64,000 nt of DNA from Certhia americana (lineage: Eukaryota > Chordata > Aves > Passeriformes > Certhiidae): contig CM031870.1 in the NCBI GenBank assembly GCA_018697195.1, positions 10,699,829-10,763,828 on the forward strand, written 5' to 3'. The notes under the pieces are model-generated. The model saw only the letters and a list, made by a program, of their open reading frames with translations, did no database searches and had not been told where the DNA came from. The position numbers were made by a program, and so were the translations under genes. The first letter of the stretch is position 1, and every line of letters starts with the position of its first letter. Shown piece after piece: positions 13,201-25,000 of this stretch.

Positions 13201-16200
13201 GCAGCAGGAAGAAACCCCTCACTGGACTGATACACCCCCTCCCCGCATACATATTTGTAAGTAAACAGAAGATCCTGCTGTTCTTTAAATCTAGTGTTCA
13301 TTTCACAACATCAACAAATGTTAGTTATTATATCTGCATATCAGTAATACTACTGATAACTCACATTCCTACATTATTTTTGTACCTCTGATGGTAGAAC
13401 TGGCTAGACAGTAAAGAAAATTTGGACCCAGAAGGAGAAGTACTATTTAAATTTTCATTTCTAATTCAGATACACTTGTAATAAACGTATTTGCATGATA
13501 TCCATCAAAACCAACTCTGTCCAACCTTCAGAGGTGTTTCAAACTTCTGAGGAATTGTACCTGGGGTTCACACTGGACCTTCTATAGTTAGCAGCAGATG
13601 TGCTCCAGGGAGCAGGGTGCTCCTGAAGGAGGACAGGACAAGGTTGGCTGCTCCTGGAGAAGAACAGGAGAAGGGTGGCTGCTCTCCTCTGCTCTGCTGG
13701 GACTGACACGGGGCTGGGGAGAGCCATCTGCAGAGGAAAACAGAGTGAGCAGTGTGGTTTGAACCCCCCATCTCTTCCAGAGGCCTCCGCTATCCGGTCT
13801 GTGTCACGGCAGCAGCCTGTGGGCCTTAGGAGGGGACTTGTCAAGACAACTTCCCTGAGTTCTCTGAAGTTCCCATCTTCTCTGGGTAATGCTAGGTGCA
13901 GGAAAGCCTACTGTAGGACTGGCCTGACTGGGGTGTCACCAAGCCACAGCATGCTGTGTCACCTGCTCTTATCCCCACTGAGGGCAGGAATGCAGAGATG
14001 TCCCCAGGTACTGCTGGTATCAGTTCCTTGCCTTGCACAGGGTCACACTGCAAAAGCCACCAAGCATGCTGGACATGGACTCCTACCTCCCCTTCTGAGG
14101 AGTCTTCTAACAAAAATGCTCAGATGAAGGTAATGCAGGTTTACAAAAAAAATGTGATGAAAAGCCTACAACACTTGGGAGGCTTGGAGTGGGTAGGAAT
14201 TTAAATGTGGTCCCTGCTGTGGGGCTGAGTAAAAATGAAAAATCTGTGGCCCAAGGCTGTCTAGGGAGAAGCAGGGTCCTCTTTCAGGAATACAGTGACT
14301 GCAGATCTGCAGCCCCTGTGTACTCACAATTCTGGCCAGTCAGTGGATAAGGGGTGAAGGTTAAGTCCCTTTTGCCCTTTCTAACCTTTACTCTGTGAGA
14401 CATTTTAAATTTCAATGGGAATTCTTATTCTTAAAGTTCAGACAATACTGTCCTTGAAAGTTGGTAGACCTAATTATGAAAGGCTTAGAGGGATGGTGAA
14501 TAGATCATCTTCGCTTCTTGAGTTAATCTTGATAGATAATGCATGGCAAATATTGTCTTGTTTCTTTTAAAAACTGTCAGTGAGAGGAAATTCCAGAGAC
14601 GGGAAATGCAATCTTTCAAAGGATTAAGAGAGAACTAACTAACATGAACCAGATCATTAGCTTTGTATTTTCTGTTCCACCTTCTGATGCCCATATTTCA
14701 CTCATGAGGATGAGTTGGAATGACTCCAAAAACTAAGTGGAAATTAATTTCTCAAAGGCTGATCTGAAAGTTAAAATGCATTTCAAAATCACTTGCTTTA
14801 CAGATGCCATCCATTTGCCCTGAAGAAAGAAAAAAAATAATGCTTTATGTAGCAACACAAAGTACAAGTTGAAATGAATATGGGTGAGGCACTGCAGGAG
14901 GCTTGGGGGGAGGCAGCCAGTGAGCCAGGACTGCTGTGAAATGGCACATCATCCACTGGGAAGGTGTTTATCAGGTTTAAAAGAGATGCTTAAAGCAGAC
15001 GATTTTTAAAAGAAATTGGGAGGATGATACAAGGAGGATTGTATACACTGTAATTTCCCCCAAAATGTTAAGATATCAGAATTATGTTTTTAAGGGCACC
15101 TCCTGTATTATGAAACCTACATTACAGAAAATCAGAAAAAAAAAAATCAAAGGTTTGATTTTATTTTTAACATTATGTTGTCTAATACACGCCATTTAAG
15201 AAATTATTTTCAAATTGAGACTAACACTTATAAAATGTTAAAATTCTTTTCTTCCTCAAAAGCATGATTTTTATGATACATAAATTGTAATCTTTCTAAA
15301 ATAGTAAACTCATGGAAGGTTTAATTACTGCAAGATACATTTTTTTGTGACCAAAAACTGCTTTGCAGATTGTTCCACAGAGCTCTTTTACAACTGGCTT
15401 TAACATGAGCAATTTCCATTGCAAACAAAAAGAGAGAGGTAATTAATTGGGTATTCTATTCTCTTAGAAAGATTCTCTTCTGAACATATCTGAGCTCCAA
15501 ATAAACACAGCAGAACTGGGCTGAATGTAGGGCGCTTGTGAGGTCTGATTCTAGGCACAGACTCAAACAATGTCCCTCATTTTAAGGCTGAGAATTATAA
15601 GGTAAAACACTGGTGCTTTGAGTTGTGAATACACACAGATCTTTGCTGAACTATGACACGAGACTAATGATGATAAATATTGTGAAAGTGATTAAAGCAC
15701 AGTTGCACAGAAAGGCATTTGTACTACTAATATTAGGTAATTAAGGTCCTTGCATCCTTCCTATCTGTTATTACAGATAGGTAAGAGGAATCACAGTGAC
15801 ACTGATACTTTTGTTTCCAGAAGTGCTGAAAACCCTCTTCTGTCACATTTTTCCACATGCCACAATTACATTTAGCATCTCCAGGTAGACACAGGGCAGC
15901 AGAACAGTGGCATAAGTTAGCTGGTTTCATATCTATCCTGCAGATCAGTTTGGAAGGGATTTCTCTTGGCATAGCATAGGGAAGAAAGGATCAAGTACTG
16001 CAAATAAGGTATGAATCATTTAATCCTGACACTTTGTACTGTGATTCACATTGCAAGTGAAAGTATGCCTTGGGGTAAATAAAATGCTGACTCTGCAGGA
16101 GGAAGTGTCAAAATACGTGCAGATTTTAATAGCACTGGATGTTAGTACTGACATTTCAGCGTGACTGACTTGGGAGATGAGTTACCATGTGCCAATCCAA

Positions 16201-19200
16201 CTGAGAAAAATGCCCACTAAATCAGAGCTAAAGACTGAGTAGGAGTGACTGGCTCCTTCCTGCTCTGGGGAAGCACCAGAGAGCAAGAAGGTAAGCTGGG
16301 CAAACTCTCTAGAGAAATTCTTTACACCAGTGCAGAACTGAGGTTTCCAGAGCTTCTGTGTAAACCTCTTTCTTAAGGTTTAACCTAATTTGAAAAATAA
16401 AATGCAGCAGCCATGAAAAACTCCCCTTTTTTCCAGTCTTCAAATGGGTATTTTCATCCCGTTCAACCTGTTTGCACTGAGTTAAAGCAATAATTGCTAA
16501 TGCTGCTTTTAGTTCAGTGTTATTCTGGACAAATTATGGCAATTATCTAGATCACAAATATATGTAAAACTCTTTGGTACTCTCTGTAATTGCTCTTGAA
16601 GTTCAAATGATTGATGTTTAATATGGCCTGTTCCATTAAGAGTTGTTCTAAGTAAAGTCAAGTGCAAAAGTCCCAGTGACCTCAGTGATGAAGGTTCACA
16701 CCCTTAGATTTGGTTCATCTTAGTTCAGAGGGAGATTTTGTTTTCTTTTAATTCACTAGGTGGTAGCAGTGTACAAATTGTGTTGTGTGGGTTTAGGGTT
16801 GTTTTTTTTTTTTTTTTCCTAGTTCTAATCAAACTTGCTTCAGGACCTTCCTTCAATTCCCAACCCATTATTTCTTAGTCTTGCACTGAGTTCTTGAGGG
16901 GAAAGGAGACAAAGGTTTTAAACACCCTTCTGAAGGGATGCCAAAACTTGTGCCATCCTGCAGATGTTTTCTTGTGATGGCAGAAGTCACAGTGTGCTGG
17001 AAGAGAACAACTACTGCTGGTCAGAGAATGACATCAACATCAAAGGCTGAGCTTAAACACTTTCATCCAGCCAACATATACAAAAAGAAGAGCAAGACGT
17101 TAAATCTCCACTACTTTTGAATCCCTTCCACCAGTTTTTGCTGAATTCCTTGCAATGTGTCAGGCAACGTGATTAGATAAATGTCCATTATTATTGCAGT
17201 CAGTCCTGGGAAAGTCATGGTGTTCAGCAAGGGGTAATCTAGCTGACAATAGGCAAAAGGACTTGGGCTTCTAAACTACTAATCTAGGTAGGGTTCTTGC
17301 TGAGTATAATCCATATTTTTCAGCAGAGGATGTGCAGATTAATGAGAAGCTGTCATTTGAAACAGATGTTGCTGTTTTGTTCACTTTTATCGTGCCTAAT
17401 ACACTGCACATTCTGGGATTAACCTCCTGATCTACATGTAGTTACATCTGCATTAACTATTTATTGGGAGAGAGGAAGGAATGATTAAAAAACTCCCATG
17501 TACAGCCTTTCTCCAGAGACAAGAAATTGTTTTCAGACAGTCAGGTATAACCTGTGACATTTCACTTCTACCGCTACTATCTTTTCAGTGACGATGACCT
17601 GCCTGAGTGGTGATCTGAGGGAGCTGGTGACACGAATGTGCCACTGAAAGGGTTCCTTCCTGCCAAAGTGCTCCTCGGCATCTCTCCAGAGAGTCTGTGT
17701 CCCCCCTCATCTCCCACTGCTCACCCCTTCTCTCACAGTTTGCTCTACCACTCAAGATCTTCTGGGGGCTGGCTTTACTATAGTACCAGGTTTACCTAAA
17801 AAACTAACTCCAGAGAGGGTGCAGTGCTGTTGTGGATTACCTCTAGTCTGGGATCACAGCTTATCAAGCACACGAGGGCTCCTCTCCAGGGTTGTCTGGT
17901 CCTGCCTCTCTGTGTCTGAACAACCCTGGTCAAGCAAGCCGATTGTTTCACTAGGGCAGCAACTTGAAACTAGATCAGCATTTTTAAAAAATATGCAGCT
18001 CTACATTTCATACATAAAGTTCTGCTACAGTAGTAGGGATGAATGATGAAAATTTGAAGGGGTTTATCAGAGAGACATTTTTAACCTAAAAACATGTGAT
18101 GCTAAGTAAGATGAAGATATTTATGTACTGATAGATAATGGCCAGAAGTAGCAGAGATATGATGAATACAATCCTCCAGTGAGTAGCAAAAACTAACTGT
18201 AGCTATCCAATATCTCTGTCTGATCCTAGTGGGATGCAGATAGGAGCCTTATCACTAACTAAAACAGAGTCTTGACTGAATCAGACAAGCTGACACTGGC
18301 ATCAGAACTTTGCAGAAGTTGCTCTATAGAAAGCTTGCAGCAAATGTTATTTTCTGGTAGTACAATGAAATAAATCTAGGAGACATTTGCAGGAGACCTT
18401 ACAGAATTCCTCCAGGCAATGATTGTGGAAGAGACACTGTAATATAAGTACACTCTTGCTTTGTGCAAAGCATGGTGAGACAGGCCGAATTAACATTCAC
18501 GGGAGCAGGAAGGCTCAGGTTTCATCAAGATGTTTAAATATCTGATGTCATTTTGCCAATTTGAGTGGCTGAGTGGCAGGAATATACTAGGCTTTTTATA
18601 TTATTTTTGGAAGCAAATGAGATACTGAATTTTAAAATGCATATGCAAATGCAAAAAAAAAGTCATTGTAAATAGATGTCATACCTTAATGAACTGTCCA
18701 TTTTCTAAGTCTTTGTATAATACCTTGGGTAATATGAAACTGTGATAGTCAGGGCCACAAAATAATCCTAAAATACATGATAGAGATGATGATAAAACAT
18801 GACAGACAAGATCAGATTTCCATTTTCTTTTGGTCCTTGTTATTTCATAATTATTAATAAAACTTTCAGAATAAAAGTCTCAATCTAAAACTTCAACAAG
18901 GTAATGATTCACACCTGGAAAGTAGCAAACAACTCCAGTTCATGTTGCAAACCTGTGAATAAGGGGAAAGAAGGGTACATGCTGCTTCTGTGTCATCCTA
19001 ATCCTACAGCTATCACTTAGGAATTAATAAAACATACAAGGCTCTCTTGCAGCTCCATCCCTGCTGGCTGCTGCTCTGGTGATACATTGCAATAATATGC
19101 CAGTGATAATATTCCAGTAATAAATGATGGCAATATCCCATCAGATTCTCATCACTCCAGTGATGCACTGTGGCCATACATCAGCAGGCAGTGGAGTTTA

Positions 19201-19375
19201 GGCATTAGTGGAAGAGGCAAATTTTGTTGTACATCCTCTAAACACAGGGTTTGACATAATGCAGCACGTGCTTATAGAATGGAACAGGGATTGCATATGG
19301 AATGTGTACTGCAGAAACGGGCTCTTCTTACTCATTTAATACTTAAAATCTAAAGGGAATGTGAGTGTGCAAATG
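13201..19375. other. Unannotated non-coding stretch
   Basis: No gene recognised. 13560-13850 is GC-richer and includes an imperfect tandem duplication of about 28 bp (13630-13657 and 13660-13687). 15040-15350 is AT-rich and holds a small palindrome (15143-15162, 9-bp arms). A poly-T run lies at 16802-16817. A cluster of ATGC-phased octamer-like motifs is at 18637-18655. The 150-codon frame at 13675-14127 looks like chance. Confidence 0.6.
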
Positions 19376-19440
19376 ATCACAGAGTAGGATCACAGGACCA
19401 TTTGGGCTGGACAAGACTTCTAACACCATGGAGTGATGGA
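19376..19440 (-). mobile_element. CR1 LINE 3' end fragment (antisense)
   Basis: The phrase GATCACAGAGTAGGATCACA followed by GGACCATTTGGGCTGGACAA matches, with changes, the reverse complement of the avian CR1 3' end (tandem ATTCTATGA-type tail plus the adjoining UTR). Only a short tail remains, as expected from severe 5' truncation of CR1. It marks the DNA as sauropsid and fits a bird. Confidence 0.65.
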
Positions 19441-21223
19441 ATTGCTTAGGAATCAGCTCTCCAGGTTTTCACCATACTGCACTGCCATGTGAGGGTGTTG
19501 GGTGATTTCTCTTTGTACTATTAATATAGCAAAACAATGTGTAGGGCCCTGGCATGATAGGTCAGGGTCAGGAGGCTTTCAGTTTGATTTGTGAATGCTT
19601 CTCAGCCTGTTTCTAAGACAGTGATTACTGCCAGAGGGCTTGTAAACTATTTTGGGATTGCCAACTAACCCTTTTGCAATAATAGTATGATATTACACCT
19701 GATATGCATGCAGATGGACAAGTCATTGGAGGAAAAAATTAGAGATATTTCTCATCCCTAATTATTCATGATTTCTTTTATTTGGCAGCTGTCTTCATGG
19801 GAAACTTATACAAGATGCAAGTCATCACAGAAATGACATTTTCTCTGGAGCCTTCTCAGATGACATAATTCATAGATAACTCTCCAGTATGATTCCCTGA
19901 AGAACTGATGCATCCCAGCTCCCAAACAGTGATGTGAGTTTGGAAAGCCATGCTGAATCGCCTGCCTACAAGCAGGTTTAAGCAGAAGGGAAGATTTTAC
20001 TTTGGAAGCCAAAGCAGCAGTACCAAGAGGGTTAAGGGAAGAGACTCCATTTTGGTTAGCAAAGTGCAGTTTCAGATGTTCAGTTTTGATGACAACAAAC
20101 CAGAGAATTAAGCTATGCACTTTAAAGATTTTTCTTAGCCTTTCTGATACTGAATTTCTCCAGAGGAATTCAGTACCAGCCAGCTCTGTGATCAATAAGT
20201 ATGCTATTGATGGAAAGTGAGAGAAAGACTTAAGGAATCATTAAAGGTCAGCTGATTTGTCCCTAAAGCTCATATGCTCAGCCTCTGTTTACCTCTTAAG
20301 AGTCACAGACTGAGGCAGTGAAAGCACCTAGAAAAGAGGTTGGATTTTGTATGGCTGGCTGCAATTTGTATCTCCTAGCACTGAAGAATATTAATTTCTA
20401 GGGGCTGTTCATGAGGAATCAGTCACTTTTGCTTCCACTGTTCTTTGATGCAAAACAAGTAAGATTGTTCTATTTGAGTTCAAATAAAAAACCCAAGCCA
20501 AGTAAAGCATCACTCACAAAACTTGGAGGACTACAGTTTCATCACCTAAAATGCTGCCACTGTAAATTTGGTTCAGCTACAAAGATTGCATCTTTTAGTA
20601 CCTTATAAATAAACTTTTCAGGATACTGTTGCAAGAGTCAATGCCACATGCTGTAAAAAAGCAATGAGAAGAAAAGAAAGTGAGGAGAGGTGAGGATCTC
20701 CAAGTGGAATATACATGTTGTAACCCTGCAGAGCATCTAGAGCCACAGGGGCAAGCTTCAGGTCCTGCTGGCCTTGGAACATTTTTCTGCTTTATTACCT
20801 TCCAGGAGTGACAGCGGAACTATAGCCAACTTCCAATATAAAGATTGCTAATGATGAAAACTATCACACCCTTCACTGAATTGTTCCTCTACTTAGGAAG
20901 CATCACTGTTAGCAGCCTGAAATATATGTCTGGAACATACAGAATTTAGGTTGCCTGAAGTTGCAACAATTTTGATTCTACCACAGATTTCCTTCAGCCA
21001 AGGTTTCTGCTTTCTGGTGGCTTTTACCTTTCCAGTTATTTACTCTACAGCCAAGCTATTGTGTGCCTTTCTATTCTGTTTGACCTTTAGTAGACCTATT
21101 GATTTATTTTCTTTTAAACTTTCCAAGTTCATGGTTTTATTTTGTCAGCTGTATAGTGAAGCTTCCTCCCCAGTTCTCACCTGGAATGCACGGGGAGGTC
21201 AGCTTCCACAGGAAATTGGCTGG
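19441..21223. other. Unannotated non-coding stretch
   Basis: No gene recognised. A near-perfect 28-bp palindrome is centred at 20161. The frames at 19806-20195 (-) and 20951-21436 (+) lack domains; the latter runs into the antisense LTR and is unlikely to be real. Confidence 0.55.
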
Positions 21224-21622
21224 TGTCTTTTAATTAGAGACATGGCTTCACTCCATTTGCTCAGAAATAGAACTTTTAATAAGGTAAAAATAACAAACAG
21301 GACACTGCATGGTACATGGAGCAATCAGGAGAAAAGCACGGGCTCTGAGTTTCACAGAGTCTTTTATATATTTCAGGCAACTGGGGGAACCAGGGCAGGG
21401 ACCGGGGGAAGTATCCAACAAGGAAAGAGTGATTAGGAATATTACAATTTCTGCAGCAAAAATTAACCAATTGTAACAGAGAACTTTTAAATAACAACTC
21501 AAAATCTAAATGGTGGGAAATCAGGAGTGGGTCTTTGTTCTCTTAGGACCAGAAACAATTTTCCTGGGGTTTAGAACCAAGATCCTCTCCTCCTTCACCG
21601 AACTGACCCCAAAAGTATAGCA
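21224..21622 (-). mobile_element. Solo LTR-like element, antisense
   Basis: Read on the minus strand, the block has the order of an LTR: a U3-like part, a TATA box (ATATATAAAAG, plus-strand 21361-21371), an R-like part, then ATTAAA (plus-strand TTTAAT at 21275-21280) about 90 bp downstream. The proposed outer bases are TG at 21622 and CA at 21225/21224, but no target-site duplication is evident, so the ends are estimates. The frames at 21248-21502 run through it and have no retroviral motif. It differs in sequence from the other LTR groups in the window. Confidence 0.6.
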
Positions 21623-24014
21623 ATGTTTTCCTGAAGCCTTAATGTATTTATTAAATGCTCTTCTTAAGTGAACTAGGCTAATAATCTCTCTAAGATTACC
21701 TTGAGCAGATATATTTTCCATCCTTGATCAGCCTTAACAGTAGCATGCACCTTCTAGTCTCTGTTAATTGAATTAAACATGAGCTTTTCCTTGTTGTCCC
21801 AAACTGAACTCAGCCTGTCAGGCTCTGTTGTCTTAGCCACCTTGCCTGTACTTTTTAATAAACTAACAAGGACTAACTAATATTTTTAAAGTTTTCTGGA
21901 ATTTTCTCCTATCCATGGATTACTGAAAAATGAACATTACCTGCCAAAAAAACTTCTCAAGCAGCTGTGTTAAAATTTCTCAATGCAAATTACCCAGAAC
22001 TTCTGATTTAAGTGTCTAACTGCAGTAGCTGTTGATTAATATCCTCTTTAGTTACAGTAGGAATAGGAAGTATATTACCATCATCACCTAACAAATACTT
22101 CATCCTTTCCTCCAAATACAGAACAGACATCTTTATTGATTTTTTTTTTTTTTTTTTTGCATTGTTGCTAAATAGAAAAGAAGTATCTGTTTCTGTTTGG
22201 GAACAGACCTATCGGTCTCTTTCAAGAGGGTTTTTTTTCACTGCAGAAATGTTTTGCAAAAACTGTTCCCTTATTAATGTTCTCAATGACACATTTTTGG
22301 TTTTGTTGTCAATTATTTATCCTCTTCTACTCTTGCATTTGTCTTTTTTGTCCTTATTGGTAAGACTTACTTTTATGGCTGCATTCACTTCCTACTTCAG
22401 AGGTTTTTGATTTATTATGCTGAGTTTATTCTGTTGTGTTTTTACACAGACACAGCCTTCTTCCTCCTGTTAAAATGAGATATCCTTAAGTTGTTCTTAC
22501 AAAGCTCTCATGTTTTCTGCCTTATTTCCTTCTTCCAGTGGAAGCAGATAATGCTTTTTGGCTTTAAACCGCCAACTTTCTTAAGGCACCACTGTATTCT
22601 GCACTGGTTCAAGCTTCATTTTCTTTGCATATAGCAGCACTAGTCGAATTATTGCCACTCATATGTCAATAATGAAGACAAGATTTGTACTTGGTGTAGG
22701 TATTTTCCCTTTATTCAAGACCACATCAAAGCTAGGCAAAAATTACACATGAAACTGATTCATTCACTCCTAACCCTGAAGTATTCCTTTCTGGGAAAGG
22801 TTCCTCATCTTTCCTACGGGAAAGACCTGGCAGAGTTAAACCAGGAGAAATGCCAGCCTCACCAGAGGAATTTTATAGCTCCCTGTGGGATATGGCAAAT
22901 CACTCCAGCTGGGCCCAGGCACAAATTTCCCCTCCCTCCTCCTTCCCTCATGGCAGGGTTCCCCGGCAGTCCCTGAAATGAGGACAGGCAGCTGTGAGGT
23001 GTCCTCTGCCAAGGCAAAGAACATTAACACTCTTCTGATGGAGAATGCAGGACTTAGGAAGGAATCATTCTCAACTCATGGGTTCTGCCCCAAGATTGCC
23101 TGGTGTCGAGGGATAACTCTCCCCAGTGAATTCTGCACTGGGCTGGCTTCCAGTCTGTGCTAATGCTGGAGGTAAAGATCAGAGCTTGACTTTTCAGAAG
23201 GCTCCATTTTGCATGTTTGCAGTTATTCACTCAGCTGCTGGCCAAGAGCACAACCTGCTTTAAGGATTTATATCTGATATTGCTCTTTTGAGGGAGAGAA
23301 AGAGCTGATGTTCCCCATTTCCCTCTCTCCTTATGGCCCAATATTATGCTCTCAAAACAAAACCCCTGTTCAGTCTGGGATCCTGGACTAAAACATCTCC
23401 ACACTGTTTTCCTCCCTTGCACTTTACTCATAGCTGCTGTAATTGAAGCTGGTTAATGTGCAGTGGCTTCATTAGGTGGTTAACAGATCCAATTAGGGTG
23501 GAGTTCAATATCTGTTCTGTTGCTTTGCAAGGACAACTCTGGCTTACATCTTAACTGATTAGAGAGAAAAAAAAAATCGTTCAGTAGCTCTTTCCCAGTG
23601 CCTCATCTCCTCTGTCTCTGGAAGTGCTTGGATTTACACATGTGTCTTCTGCAGGTGAACAGCAAGGCAAGACCCAGAGGGGTGGCTCAGGCCCTTCCCA
23701 CAGTGAAGTGAGTCCTGCCATTCCTGGGGTCACACCACCAAGCCCTCCCAGCTCCTGCTGGGCTGAAGGAACAGAGGTCTTCTAACCCTTTGCAGTGTCT
23801 CAGTGGTCCCTAGAGCTGCCTCTAGGCGTGCCCAGCTCTCCCTCTGTGTGATGCTGCTGGGGCTGAGTGAGTCTCCACAGCAGGGTCCTTGTCTGCTCAC
23901 TCTGCCCAACAGGAACATCCCATCCCACTTAAAGTGTGGAGTTAGGCTGAGCATCCAAATATGTCAGAACTATTAACTAAGCTTCTGTATAGCTGTTCTT
24001 TCCCTCCTTCAGTC
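21623..24014. other. Unannotated non-coding stretch
   Basis: No gene recognised. A poly-T run lies at 22140-22158, with T-rich sequence to about 22400. 22880-23160 is GC-richer but has no CpG island or exon-like frame. Confidence 0.55.
22140..22158. repeat. Poly-T tract
   Basis: A run of 19 T is directly visible. It could be the tail of an old minus-strand retrocopy, but no recognisable body lies to its right. Confidence 0.9.
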
Positions 24015-24031
24015 AAAAAAAAAAAAAAAAA
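24015..24031. repeat. Poly-A tract
   Basis: A run of 17 A is directly visible, with no recognisable retrocopy body upstream. Confidence 0.9.
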
Positions 24032-25000
24032 TCATCTATTTTGGAGCTTAGACTTTAGGCTTTAATAGTACTATTTACACATATATACATGAACTTACAC
24101 CATATGATTCTGTATTTTATAAAACCATGGTAAAGAAAATAAACTGATTGCTTGCCAGGTTCCTCCCCCTCAGTCCTGCTCCTGACACTAGGAGCTCATT
24201 GTAGAGCCAGGAATATTCCATGCCTGCAGCTAGGCTTTGACAGTAGCTTCCTTTTGTGATTGTGAGCGAGACATAAAAGAAAAATAAAATTTAAAAAAAA
24301 CCAACCAAACAAACAAAAAACAACAGGAAGAGTTACAGCAAATAATAAGTCTGTTTTGCTGAATATGTTATTTCTATTAAAATTTTAAAAGAGTTTTAAG
24401 TGACAGTAAATGTAGTCTTATTTTAGAATGGTTTCCATAACACTACACAACAGTTGCCAATGGCACTTATGCCTTGTCGTGCACACAAACAGATATTTAG
24501 CTGACTACAGCGTTTAAGCTATTAAACAAGATAATAGTGTAACCATTCTGCAATGGTAAAGCTCTCGCTTGAAAGAAGTATTTGGGATTTTTAGCTCAAA
24601 GTTGACTTTTTTCCAAATTCATTTATGTTTATTAGAAATGTATAATTTAATGTAATATTCAAGGCCCTTAGGGTATACACTCAGTTACCTATAAAACATT
24701 CATACACATTGAACACTTTTTTGGTGCCAGTTCTTGGCTTTGTACATCTGCTGTACAATACTGAGTATTCTAACTAACAACATGCCACTGCTTTAATTGA
24801 GTTTAGGTGTTCGAGTCATTTATTTAAATTTAGTAGTGTGAATAATTTATTTCAATTTACATTTTAATTATTTTACCCACTTTTTTGGGAGTAACCTCAT
24901 TTTCTAGCTTCTAAAAAAATAATCGGCATATGTTTGCTGCAGTAACATTCACACTTACTAAACTCTCTGAGAAGTTTAGTTCCAAACTGAGAAATACTAA
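24032..25000. other. AT-rich, repeat-poor block; possible conserved non-coding DNA
   Basis: About 1 kb of AT-rich sequence with many TAAT/ATTA and TTTAAAT words but no recognised transposon and no open frame of note. AATAAA-type hexamers occur near 24140 and 24285. A small perfect stem (8-bp arms, 24957-24964 and 24973-24980) lies near its end. The texture resembles a 3' UTR or a developmental enhancer, but that is an impression that only alignment could test. Confidence 0.3.

Noticed and set aside
20951..21436. 161-codon plus-strand frame
   Set aside because: Its second half is the antisense strand of an LTR-like element; no known protein features.
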